Positions 12,850 to 22,003 of a stretch of 41,442 bases of DNA are shown here, piece after piece. Below the pieces are notes generated by a model. The model was not told where the DNA came from, did no database searches, and saw only the letters and a program-made list of their open reading frames with translations. A program made the translations under genes and the position numbers. The DNA lies in assembly GCA_009602735.1 (NCBI GenBank), contig WELA01013799.1, positions 697,772-739,213 on the forward strand, given 5' to 3'. This DNA is from Mesotaenium endlicherianum (Eukaryota > Streptophyta > Zygnematophyceae > Zygnematales > Mesotaeniaceae). Position 1 is the first letter of the stretch; each line of letters starts with the position of its first letter.

Positions 12850-13198
12850 TTAAGTGGATTAACATTTGATGGTACGCCGCGTCAATCAAAACACTTATAA
12901 ATTAAATATGTGACCTTAATACAAAGCTTACCTTCTGTTCAATATCATTTTCTTGGAACCATACATTAGGGGCAACAAGTTGTTCACGGGCTAATTTCAA
13001 CTGTCCAACCGAGACCCGTCCGATCCGTTCGTGGTAGGAGTAAATTTTAAGTTGACCACATTGTTGAAGCTCGCTTCATCCATCGATCTTCAAAATATGT
13101 CATGAAGTATTTGGTCAGATGGAAGGGTTGTGATGCATCTTGGAAGTCGGGACACTTGGGAATTTAGGAAAAAGTTGATGAACGCCAAGGGAGCTCCC
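12850..13198 (+). pseudogene. decayed end of a Ty3/gypsy pol with chromodomain
   Basis: From about 12910 the translation aligns with the end of the element 1 pol. It includes a FLEPYIRG stretch followed by LFTG, then HRSSKYVMKYLVRWKG, the core of a chromodomain. Stops and a frameshift interrupt it (for example after LFTG and within the last part of the chromodomain), so it is a dead relic of an older element-1 relative. It is cut at 13198/13199 by a minus-strand LTR. In the relic the chromodomain core is still read in one frame across the point where element 1 is shifted, which helps locate that frameshift. Confidence 0.75.
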
Positions 13199-13835
13199 TG
13201 AAATAGAACAACTTACCAATTAGGAATTAACAATTTAATCAAGATTTTTATATCAGCAAGTAATTTTTATGGTGTTCTCCGATTTGCCCGTCAAACAGCA
13301 AAAGTACAATACAACAAGTATAGGTAAATCTCAACAGTTATATGCAAGTAAACAAGCATCAATCATGTAATCAAGGTAAGTAAGTGGTTTGTGCAACGGC
13401 TTGCAAACTTGGATTCACATATTATTGCACTAGAGTGTGCAGAGAGTTGGCCTTGTTTTTGAATGCCAAACTGGATAGCAAATCCAGCATATGTACATGA
13501 AATGAATTCAATGTTTAAGGGCTATGCGATGACACCGCTTACCTGGGTGTTAACTTCGTCCGTAGGCTTACCAAATCCACAATTATCTCTCATCATTCCG
13601 AATTGCTATTGAACTGAGTCATTTGGCCATTCATCATACATATCATGATAGGCAGTTCGCTAATTCTGCTTGAGGCGGTCAGCTGGCCATAAAAAAATGT
13701 GTCGGCAAGTTTGAATTAGATCGACTTTAGCCTGCAACTCTCGGCTGAGTCATTATGAGTAAAGTTTGGCTGACTGAACCTAATTAAGCAATACAATTCA
13801 CTGGATTGATATGTGTAATCTCATACATTTGAGTA
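13199..13835 (-). repeat. decayed LTR, element-1 family, inserted into the pol relic
   Basis: On the minus strand it ends GGTAAGTTGTTCTATTTCA at 13199, matching the LTR terminus of element 1. It carries the usual GGCCAACTCTC and GGTAAG landmarks. The start near 13835 is degenerate. It lies between the pol-relic end and a stretch that resembles the post-pol region of the same relic, so it probably inserted there. Confidence 0.75.
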
Positions 13836-14210
13836 CACTCTCAAGCATTTTCACCTACGAGAGGCCACTGTTCATAAGTAGCTGTCATTTCAGTTGACCA
13901 AGATAGGGGACAAGTTGGAGGGGGAGTGACAATTAACCTTACACCGACTGTTGTGCTGAATGACAAGTTCGTCGCACATTGTGGGTTACATAAGCATTAG
14001 ACATTGCATAGCGTCTCGCTTGCACACAGCTCAATCAGTTATTATTGTGCCCTCTTACTGTTTGCAAAGTTATTTATTCCACTCTACTACTTTGTACGAT
14101 GAAATTATAGCTATTATGCGATTATCAAATTTGTTGCTCTAAAAGCTGTGTTACATTGGCTACTATCTTCATGCTTTGAATTTGACGTTACATTCAACCT
14201 GGCCACACTT
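13836..14210 (+). other. probable post-pol remnant and spacer
   Basis: Positions 13912-13925 hold CAAGTTGGAGGGGGAGTG, the polypurine motif found after the element 1 pol. This suggests continuation of the interrupted relic. The rest shows nothing recognisable. Confidence 0.5.
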
Positions 14211-14906
14211 AAAATGAATCGACCTACCGAGTAAGCAATTAATTATTTAAAAATATCTTTATGTCAGCAAGAGATTTTTATGATGTTTTGGCCGTTCGGG
14301 TTAACTCATTAACAGCAAATCACAACACAACTAGGGTAAGCAATTCTCACAAGTCAAATGCAAGTCACGTGCATCAATAAATGCATTCAATATACTCATG
14401 CACAAGCGAGGTTACTAAGCAGTTCGTGTAACGAATTGTAGCTTTGGATTCAGGTATTCTCTCAGTAATTTGTATAGAGAGTTGGCCTCGTTTCCAAATG
14501 CCAATTTCGATAGCAAACCTAGCATATGTGCATGGAATGAGTTTATCGTTCTATGGCAATTACAATGGGTCCGCCTGCCTACCCGAGAGTTAACCTCGTT
14601 GGTATGACATCGGCTAATCAAATCCACAGCCATCTCCGATCATCCCAAATTGTCATTTGCCTAGGGCGTCATCAGGTTATTCATCTAGCATATCACAATA
14701 AATACATTACTAGGCAGTTCTCTAGTTTTGCTTAGAACAGTCACTTGATTGTCAAAGAATGTATCAACAAGCTGACTTCAGTAAACTTCACCTTGCTACT
14801 CTTGGCTAAGTATCTATATTAAATATGAAGTAAAATTCAGCAGACTGAACCTGATGTACTATTACATATAAATTGAATTAATAACATACTGTACTGCTTC
14901 ATTACA
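14211..14906 (-). repeat. stand-alone LTR, element-1 family, minus strand
   Basis: On the minus strand it begins TGTAATGAAGCAGTAC at 14906 and ends near GGTAGGTCGATTCATTTT at 14211. All internal landmarks of the family are in order. It is moderately diverged from the element 1 LTRs. No internal region is attached. Confidence 0.83.
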
Positions 14907-15241
14907 CACACTAGCTTATGTTGTGGATGTATGAGGATGACATCGGATCAGAAGGCGGAACTTTGAGAGTAGAAGTAAATGGAGGTTGCGGAGAGACACG
15001 CTTACTTGCCTCACTTTTTGGGCAAGTATGCTTTTTTGAAGTGGACTAAGGACTAATACGTCTAAAAGTGACACCCAAGCAGCCGCCGAGAAATCCCAAA
15101 AGAGAACAATCAGTCTACTCTTCCATGCCAGTTAGGCACCTTAGGGAGCTCACTGAACAAGGATACTCACTCTCTGATGTGGCTGAGGAGGAAGAGCAGG
15201 AGAAATAGGAGCAGGGAATGAGCAGGAAAAGCAGTCACAAA
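14907..15241. other. unassigned spacer
   Basis: It has short glutamate-rich open frames only (for example around 15170-15220) and nothing I can identify. It may be remnant retroelement DNA. Confidence 0.4.
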
Positions 15242-15442
15242 TGGTAGCTTCTTGGGAGAGAGAAGATTTCTTGAAAGTTAGTATATTTATGGAATTTGGC
15301 AAGTACAAGATTGATTCTAGAATGCCTCTCCATGTTCTAGCTCTTGCTTATATTCTTGCTACACAAATAATTACCAAGAAGGTGCATGTTGATGTGTTGG
15401 CACTCCAACACATCCCAAAATATGCCACCTCTTTTTAGAATT
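15242..15442 (-). repeat. fragment of a chromovirus LTR (element 2/3 family)
   Basis: It aligns with the LTR of element 3, sharing landmarks such as TTTGGCAAGTACAAGA, GTTCTAGCTCTTG and GTTGATGTGTTGGCA. It is visibly more diverged than the LTRs of elements 2 and 3. It is a partial, older copy in the same orientation as element 3. The preceding and following sequence does not continue the LTR. Confidence 0.75.
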
Positions 15443-15637
15443 GTCGCGACTGAGGATATCGGAAGGCACTAGGCATCGGCAAGGCTAGAAGCAAGAGAGA
15501 CTTTAGGAACTAGGAAGTGACTCAGGGAGAGGACTACTCCCGAGCTGAACACAGACTGACTAATTTATGCGCTGATGGGTAAGAACCCCCCCTATTAGGG
15601 GGAAAAGCCCACAGCTTATGAATTGTTAATGAGAAAA
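15443..15637. other. left flank of element 1, with a C5/G5 hairpin
   Basis: Positions about 15585-15604 fold as a C-rich/G-rich hairpin (CCCCC, TATTA, GGGGG). A similar GGGTAAAAACCCCCCTAG stretch occurs in reverse near 11616-11640, so this may be a piece of another repeat. It shares no sequence with the right flank of element 1. Confidence 0.45.
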
Positions 15638-16383
15638 TGTAATGAATCAGTATATAAGTAGATATAATATTCATTTAAATATAATAGTTAATTTAGTTCA
15701 GCCTGCTGAACTTTAGTTAGTAGTCAGTCTGCTGAACTTTAGTTAATAATCAGTCTGCTGGACTTTACATAATTATCAGTTTAATGACTCGGCCAAAAGC
15801 AGCAGGCTGAAGTCAACTTAAGTCAGCTTGCTGACACATTCTTTGACAGCCAGCTGACTTCCGTGCTCGGTAGCAGCGAACTGCCTTGATATGCATCTAA
15901 GTACCACCTGCTAGATGAATGGCCAGATGACATCCCCATGATGGATGGCTATTCGGGATGATGGGAGATGGCGGTGGATTTGGTTAACCGAGGTCCTACC
16001 AACGTGGTTAACTCCCGGGTAGGCGGTGCCATCGCACTGACCGTTGAACAGTAAACTCATTCCATGTACATATGCTAGGCATTGCTCTCGAGTTCGGCAT
16101 TCGGAAACGAGGCCAACTCTCTTGTACAGCTTACTGAGAGAGATCTGAATCCAAGGCGAGAAGCCATTGATACGCACTGTCTTCTAACCTTGCTTATGTA
16201 TGAGTTTACTGATTTGCATTATTGATGCTAGTTTACTCGCATTTGACTTACGAGTATTATTCACTGCTAGTGTATTGTCCTTTGCCGTTTAACCAGTTAA
16301 CGGAAATTGCCATAAAGATTACTTGCTGATATAAAGATCTTTATTAATTGTTAATCGCCTATTTGGTAAGTCGATTCATTTCA
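15638..16383 (+). repeat. 5' LTR of element 1 (746 bp)
   Basis: It begins TGTAATGAATCAG and ends ATTCATTTCA. Near its start are three copies of a CAG(C/T)CTGCTG(A/G)ACTT box, one more than in the 3' LTR. The antisense 88-codon open frame seen in both LTRs (15911-16177 here) is LTR sequence and not a gene. Confidence 0.92.
16363..16371 (+). promoter_or_regulatory. candidate 5' splice site in the LTR
   Basis: TTG|GTAAGT, with the cut before 16366, is a strong donor consensus 18 bp before the LTR end. It would lie in the RNA leader upstream of gag. The 3' LTR and the copy at 13199 keep GGTAAGT; the copies at 10797 and 14211 have GGTAAGC and GGTAGGT; the copy at 11860 has lost it. It could pair with the acceptor before the third ORF at 22003. 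Confidence 0.45.
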
Positions 16384-16384
16384 G

Positions 16385-16396
16385 TGGTATCGGAGC
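16385..16396 (+). other. primer-binding site of element 1
   Basis: TGGTATCGGAGC begins one base after the LTR end. It differs by one base from the plant initiator-methionine tRNA binding site TGGTATCAGAGC. TGG at the start pairs with the CCA end of the tRNA. Element 3 carries the related TATCGGAGC, which suggests the host tRNA ends GCTCCGATA-CCA. Confidence 0.8.
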
Positions 16397-16417
16397 AGTT
16401 ATCACAGTCTTCTTTGT

Positions 16418-17896
16418 ATGGTAAGGACAAGGTCTCAAACTAGCAACTCCCGAGACATGGAGAACCAGGATAACGAGAATGTCGAAAACCAGGCGGAAAG
16501 CCATGTAGCGGGAAACCGTACCTATTCGGAAGCAGTAGCGGATACTGCAGCTAGGGAGGCTGCAGATGAGGCAGCTGCTATTGCCTCAGTCGCAGCTCAG
16601 CAAGCTGAGGAGGAGATAGCCAGACTAGAAGCTGAACAAGTAGCAAAGGCCGCTGAAGATATACAAAGGAGGGAAGGACAGCCAGCTGACGAGCGCACTG
16701 TTGAAGAACTTATGGCATCAAGGGCCAATGTTCTGAACCCACCTCCTGCCGTACAACTCAATGTACCCCTAGGTCAAATACGTGACCGGCTGAATGCGGC
16801 AAGAAATGCTGCTGCAGGAGCAAGAGGGATGGTTGAGGACACTACTCAGCGAGTAGATGCCAATGCTGCTGCTGCATTTGCTAATCTACCACCCCAAAAT
16901 GTAGACTTGGGAGCATTGTTCGTTCAGATGCAGTCGCAAATGGCGACCAAGTATCAGTCCCAGCAAGAGGACAAAAGAATCATAATGTCCCTACTCCGGG
17001 ACGGAGACCAACTGGGGTCTCACACCACTAGTGGTGATGGCCGAGGGCCTAGTAAGCCCAAGCCGAAACCTCCCCAGGACTATGATCTTGAGGGAAACAG
17101 AAAATATTACCCGATCAAGTTTCTCGCGGATGTTGAGCAGTGGCTGGAGAACTACCCAGAACTGCAAGATTACGAGAAGGTCAGGCACACCGGTGCGCTA
17201 CTGAAAGGCAGTGCCGCAGACTGGTGGCTTTACTGGAAGGAAGAGCGTAAGGCTTGGCAATTCGGTGACCCTACGTGGGTAGAGTTTGTCGAGAAGTTGC
17301 ATGAGAAGTTCGATGTCATCAACCAGCAGGAGAAAGCTATCTATGCGATGATCTCCCTGACACTGAAGCAGACCACTTCAGTTGCTGAGTTTGCTCAAAA
17401 GTTCCAAGAGAACATGATGAAGCAGCCTGATTTGCCAGAACGGTATAGGATAGCATACTTCAGGTATGGCTTGAAATCCGAGGTCTCTGGTCATTTTGCT
17501 GAGAAAAAGTATGAGAAACTGGCTGACTTGATCCAGGATGCTGACGCCTGGGATCAGCAGCAGTTCAATCACAAGCGCCAGAGTAACGCTTTGGTGTCTA
17601 AGATTGTCAAAAAGCCCCACGGTTCCTACAATGCAGTTGAAGGAGACCAGGCTGAGGATAATCAGGGTGATGAATATGAGTATGAGTACAATGCTATTCA
17701 GTCTAGAGGTAGAGGTGGTCCCTCTCGAGGTGGCTATGGAAGGGGTGGTGGTAGGACTAAGCCGAGACCAGCCTCAGCAAAATCTACTTGCTACCATTGT
17801 CAGCAGAAAGGCCACTACAGAGAACAGTGTCCGGTCAAGCACCTGCCTAAGGTCGAGAGAAAAGACCAGCCTTTAAAAGACAGCAACAGTCAGTAA
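16418..17896 (+). CDS. gag: Gag polyprotein of element 1 (492 aa)
   Basis: Capsid/nucleocapsid precursor that forms the virus-like particle and packages the element RNA. It starts at the ATG 21 bp after the PBS. Residues 1-120 are rich in Ala/Glu/Gln and probably helical. Residues of about 215-370 form a retrotransposon Gag (capsid) domain, with WLENYPEL and [15 protein letters not shown]. An RGG-rich stretch (about 430-448) precedes a CCHC zinc knuckle, C-X2-C-X4-H-X4-C in [14 protein letters not shown] (about residues 455-468). The TAA stop at 17894 sits in the loop of a hairpin just after a slippery heptamer, and pol continues in the -1 frame. RGG motifs next to the knuckle suggest additional RNA binding. 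Confidence 0.93.
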   Translation: MVRTRSQTSNSRDMENQDNENVENQAESHVAGNRTYSEAVADTAAREAADEAAAIASVAAQQAEEEIARLEAEQVAKAAEDIQRREGQPADERTVEELMASRANVLNPPPAVQLNVPLGQIRDRLNAARNAAAGARGMVEDTTQRVDANAAAAFANLPPQNVDLGALFVQMQSQMATKYQSQQEDKRIIMSLLRDGDQLGSHTTSGDGRGPSKPKPKPPQDYDLEGNRKYYPIKFLADVEQWLENYPELQDYEKVRHTGALLKGSAADWWLYWKEERKAWQFGDPTWVEFVEKLHEKFDVINQQEKAIYAMISLTLKQTTSVAEFAQKFQENMMKQPDLPERYRIAYFRYGLKSEVSGHFAEKKYEKLADLIQDADAWDQQQFNHKRQSNALVSKIVKKPHGSYNAVEGDQAEDNQGDEYEYEYNAIQSRGRGGPSRGGYGRGGGRTKPRPASAKSTCYHCQQKGHYREQCPVKHLPKVERKDQPLKDSNSQ

Positions 17897-17913
17897 TCCA
17901 GTCTACTGACTGT
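17872..17913 (+). promoter_or_regulatory. programmed -1 frameshift signal between gag and pol, element 1
   Basis: The heptamer T TTA AAA (17872-17878) is in the gag frame and fits X XXY YYZ. A 7-nt spacer (17879-17885) is followed by a perfect 8-bp stem: ACAGTCAG at 17886-17893 with CTGACTGT at 17906-17913, and a 12-nt loop. The gag stop TAA is the first triplet of the loop. After a one-base backward slip the frame is open without a stop into pol. This arrangement matches viral -1 frameshift sites. Function is inferred. Confidence 0.78.
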
Positions 17914-20900
17914 GAGGATGCTAGAGATAGTGAGTCGTCACTAGCTGCCCTCGTAGCAGGTATTATGGGTCCTGCTGAACTGGATTCACTATGCATGCCT
18001 GACAACCAGATAAAGGAGACCATCAGCAATATAGACGTCCAGAGAGTGCACACTCTGGATGCTCTTGTTCCACCTGATGTCCAACATTTCTTTGCTACGT
18101 CAGGAGAACAATGCGAAAGTCAGGAAAAGACAGTCCCCCCTATCCTACTGCATTGCATGATTGCAGGTAGGAAGGTGAGGGCATTTGTTGACGGAGGGGC
18201 GTCACATACTTTTATCCACAAGGACTTAGTTAAGCGGCTAAGGCTGCCTACTGTCACCCAAGGGAATAGAAAAATATTCCTTGGAGATGCCTCAAGTATC
18301 CCGGGAGGAGTTATAACCAAGCCTATTGAGGTCCAGTTAGGTTCTGGCATTGCAGTTCTAACTGAAACGCTTACATTTGAGGTACTCAACACTGGCTTTT
18401 ATGATCTCGTGCTAGGCAGGTCCTGGCTTAATAGACATCAAGCTGAAGTGTGTTGGAGCAGAGGTACAGTTAAAGTGAGAGGAGCCAGTGATGGGCAGAC
18501 TGACTTGGCACCCACCAGTGCTCTTCCTCTTGTCCTGTGTGGATGGCAAATGAAGGAAAAGAAGAGGCTTCCAGAAGGATGCAAGTTGCTGAATGCAATG
18601 GAGTTCGTCAAAAGCTGGAACCAGAAGGAAGACAGAATGTTCTGTCTGCTGCTAAGAGAGGTACCTCCTCAACCTGAAGAAGTGGTTGAGAAAAAGGTAC
18701 ACCCTCCGGAACACCCTACTGCTGCAAACATTGTTGCTCAGTACACGGATGTGTTTAATATGCCTCCAGGACTACCCCCTAAGCGGGAAGTAGATCATAG
18801 GATTGATTTATTACCTGGTAGCCAGCCACCCTGGCAACGCACGTATGGCTTGTCTTATTTGGAGAGTGAGGAGTTGAAAACACAGATTGCAGAGCTGGAG
18901 GAAAATGGTTACATTTCTCCCAGTAAATCACCGTACGGCGCACCTATCCTATTTGTTAAGAAAAAGGATGGCAGTATGCGGATGTGTGTGGATTACAGAG
19001 CCCTGAACAGAATTACAGTAAAGAACAAGTATGCTTTACCCAGAATCGAGGACTTGCTTGATACCCTGTCTGGCGCTAAGGTGTTCAGTAAGATAGATCT
19101 CAAGAGTGGTTATCATCAAATCAGAATTGCTGAGGGGGATGAACACAAGACTGCTTTCCGCACACGTTATGGACACTATGAGTTCAACGTGATGCCATTT
19201 GGACTGACTAATGCTCCTGCTACCTTTATGGGTGCTATGAATGACATTTTCAGACCTTATTTGGATAAGTTTGTGCAAGTTTTCCTGGATGATATTTTAA
19301 TTTTCTCTAAAGATGAAGCTCAGCACACTGAACACTTAAAGAAAGTGCTGGACACTCTGCGGAAAAATCACTTGTATGCTAAAATGAGCAAGTGTGATTT
19401 CTTTAAGGAAAGTATTGAATTCTTAGGCCACGTTGTCAGTAAAGAGGGCATCAGTGTGGATCCTAAGAAAGTCCAGACCATAAGGGACTGGCCAGTACCA
19501 CAGTCTGTCTCTGAAGTTAGATCCTTCCTCGGGTTGGCTAACTACTATAGGAGATTTATTGAGAATTATTCCACAAAGGCCAGTAAACTGACTGACCTTA
19601 CTAAGAAAGACATCGGGTATGTGTGGGGGGAAGAGCAGCAGGCTGCCTTCCAGACCCTTAAAGATGCCCTTTGTTCTGCCCCAGTGCTAGCCGTGTATGA
19701 CCCCAGCAAACCGGTGCAGGTGGTTACTGATGCCTCTGATTTTGCCATGGGTGCTATTTTGTTGCAGCCTGCTGACAAAACCACAAAGGATGGTAAGGTA
19801 CGGCAGGAGTGGCATCCTGTGTTGTATGAGTCTATGAAATTTAATCCAGCGGAGATTAATTACTCAGTGCATGATAAAGAGCTGCTAGCTATCATTCATG
19901 TACTCAAACAGTGGAGAGCATACTTACATGGTAAAGCTTTTAAGGTGATTACAGATCATCTAGCTCTGACCCACTTTCAGAAGAAGTCCAAGCTGTCGAG
20001 GAGGGAGAACCGCTGGAGCCAGATGCTGGAGCAGTTCCAAGTCCAGATCGACTACAAACCAGGGAAGTTGAATCCTGCTGATGCACTCTCTAGAAGACCT
20101 GACTTGCAAGAAAGGAACTTTAGTCAGCATGCTGTAGATAAAGTCCTGTGTGCACTCACTTCACTAAAGGTGAAAAAGTCCTTCCTTGAACAACTTAGGA
20201 AAGCCTACCTTTCTGACCCAACATTTGAGCCCAGCCCCACTACTGGTATGTGTCGTGCTACCGCACTCGGGTATAAGCTCAAGGGAGGGGTCTGGGTGAC
20301 TGAAACCACTTCAGGCAGGCTGAAGCTGGTCATTCCTAATAATTTGGAAATAAGGTCTCTCTTACTGAGTCAAGCTCATGACAGTCTCCTGGGTGGACAT
20401 TTGGGGCAGGCCAAAACTGTTGGCAAACTGGCAAAACATTATCATTGGGAGGGGTTACCCCGGGAGGTCTTGAAATATGTCAAGTCCTGTGACCAGTGTC
20501 AGAGAAATAAGTCTCGGCACACACCACCCGGAGGTCTCTTGCAACCGCTACCCATCCCAGCGGGACGCTGGGAAACTATATCCATGGACTGGGTGGTCTC
20601 ACTACCAAGAACTGCCAACGGGCATGATTCAATACTGGTAGTCGTGGATAAACTGACAAAAATGGTCATTTTTATCCCCACAACTGTCAAAGTGACTGCA
20701 CTCGAAACAGCGAGACAGTTTTACAACCATGTAGTATGCCAACATGGGCTCCCTTCTAATATCATCTCAGACAGAGACTCAAAATTCACCTCTAAGTTCT
20801 GGAGAGCTTTAATGGGGTTAATGGGAGTCAAACAGCTGCTCAGCACAGCAAACCACCCTCAGACTGATGGGCAGACTGAAAGAACTAACCGAGTTCTGCA

Positions 20901-21555
20901 GGAGGTGCTGAGAGCATATATTAACCAAAAACAAGATAATTGGGATGACCTGTTGCCTCAAATTCAGTTTGCGGTCAACAGTGCGGTGCACGCGTCAACG
21001 GGCAAAACTCCTTTTGAACTCAGCCTGGGTAGAGTCCCTAAGTCTCCTCTAGATGTGCTAGGGGAATCTTTAACTCACCCTGAAGGGATTGACAACCCGG
21101 TCTCCCTCCAGTTAACTCAGGAGTTTGCTGACACCCTGTCAGAAGTCCAACGAAACTTGCACACGGCCCAAGAAAACCAACAAAAATACGCTAATCAACA
21201 CCGTCGGGAACTGACATTTTCCAAGGGGGATTTAGTCAAACTGCATTCTCAGCACCTGTACCTCCCTGGTGTGGTCAAGAAAAAGCTTGGCCCTGTCTGG
21301 GTCGGTCCATATTCGGTGGTCCGTCGTGTCGGTCAGAATGCTTACAAACTGAACATGTCAGCTGAATACAAAGGTCACTCGGTCTTTAATGTCTCCTTCC
21401 TGGAACCATACATCAAAGGTGATACACTGTTCACAGGTCGGTTACCTGTCCAACCGGGACCGGTCCCTGCTGTCCGGGACGGCGAGCCTGCGGAGTATGA
21501 GGTCGATGAGATTAAGACGCTCGCTCGGTCCGTCGATCGTCTAAATATGTCATAA
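17879..21555 (+). CDS. pol: Pol polyprotein of element 1: protease, RT, RNase H, integrase
   Basis: Probably made as Gag-Pol by the -1 frameshift. The first in-frame ATG is at 17965, giving 1196 residues from there. Numbering from that ATG: protease DGGA at 76-79 (Gly where many proteases have Ser/Thr, a variant seen in plant gypsy elements); RT with VDYRALN and catalytic FLDD (D442, D443); RNase H with VVTDAS (D589); integrase with an HHCC zinc domain (HDSLLGGH to CDQCQ), the first catalytic Asp in SMDW (D875), SDRDSKF, and the DGQTERTNR region carrying the Glu. All catalytic residues I can check are present. The frame ends just inside the chromodomain because of a one-base shift. The remainder of that domain is open in the next frame up to 21680. 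Confidence 0.93.
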
Positions 21556-21680
21556 AGTACCTCATCCGATGGAAGGGTTACGATGCCTCTGGGGACACTT
21601 GGGAATTTAAAGATCAGCTGACCCATGCCAATGGGGCGTTGAAACGGTTCCACCTTCGGGCGGCTGGGGCACCTCCCTAA
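21530..21680 (+). pseudogene. chromodomain of element 1 pol, separated by a frameshift
   Basis: Pol ends after [14 protein letters not shown] in one frame. The adjoining frame encodes the rest of a chromodomain: [20 protein letters not shown], the WEF segment and the ALKRFHL tail, then TAA at 21678. The aromatic and WKG residues expected of the fold are present. A one-base indel near 21500-21535 therefore separates the halves. The decayed relative at 12910-13190 reads across this point in one frame. It could be a mutation, a sequencing error or, less likely, recoding. Chromodomains direct integration to modified chromatin. Confidence 0.8.
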
Positions 21681-21730
21681 CAGTCGTTTCCGTTGACACG
21701 GGAAGGTGACAGGAGGTCCTGTCTCCATAT

Positions 21731-21800
21731 AGTTGGAGGGGGATGGGACAGTTAGTGACAGTTGTGACAGGCAGCCCACCTTTAAATTTAAGTTGGAGGG
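21731..21800 (+). repeat. two internal polypurine-tract-like motifs
   Basis: AGTTGGAGGG occurs at 21731-21740 (continuing GG) and at 21791-21800. It matches the terminal polypurine tract at 23744. They lie between the chromodomain stop and the third ORF. They may be central plus-strand priming sites, or a trace of an ancestral 3' end before the third ORF was gained. Confidence 0.55.
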
Positions 21801-21971
21801 AGTGGTAGTCTCTGATCACCATATTACCCACTCAACCCGCGCTCACACTCACTTGCTCTCCAACTCAATTTTTCCTTATATTCGCTAACACCAGGTATTC
21901 CACTCTTGGAACTCTCCCGATCGCGTCCCTCTTCATCAAGGGCACTCAGTAACGGCAAAATATCATGACTT

Positions 21972-22003
21972 CACTAACTGCATTGTGTTTATGATTGAGC
22001 AGG
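21972..22003 (+). promoter_or_regulatory. candidate branch point and 3' splice site before the third ORF
   Basis: CACTAACTG (close to the CTAAC branch consensus) is followed about 25 nt later by ATTGAGCAG|GATG, with the cut after 22003. The first ATG of the third ORF starts at once at 22004. With the donor at 16366 this would give a subgenomic mRNA skipping gag and pol. Inferred from consensus only. Confidence 0.42.

Noticed and set aside
15580..15610. C5/G5 hairpin as a transcription terminator
   Set aside because: A GC hairpin terminator is a bacterial signal. This is eukaryotic nuclear DNA, and the hairpin resembles a repeat fragment near 11620.
15911..16177. 88-codon antisense open frame, repeated identically at 24005-24271
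   Set aside because: It lies in both LTRs of element 1 on the opposite strand and is broken in the older LTR copies. Its identity follows from LTR identity, not protein selection.
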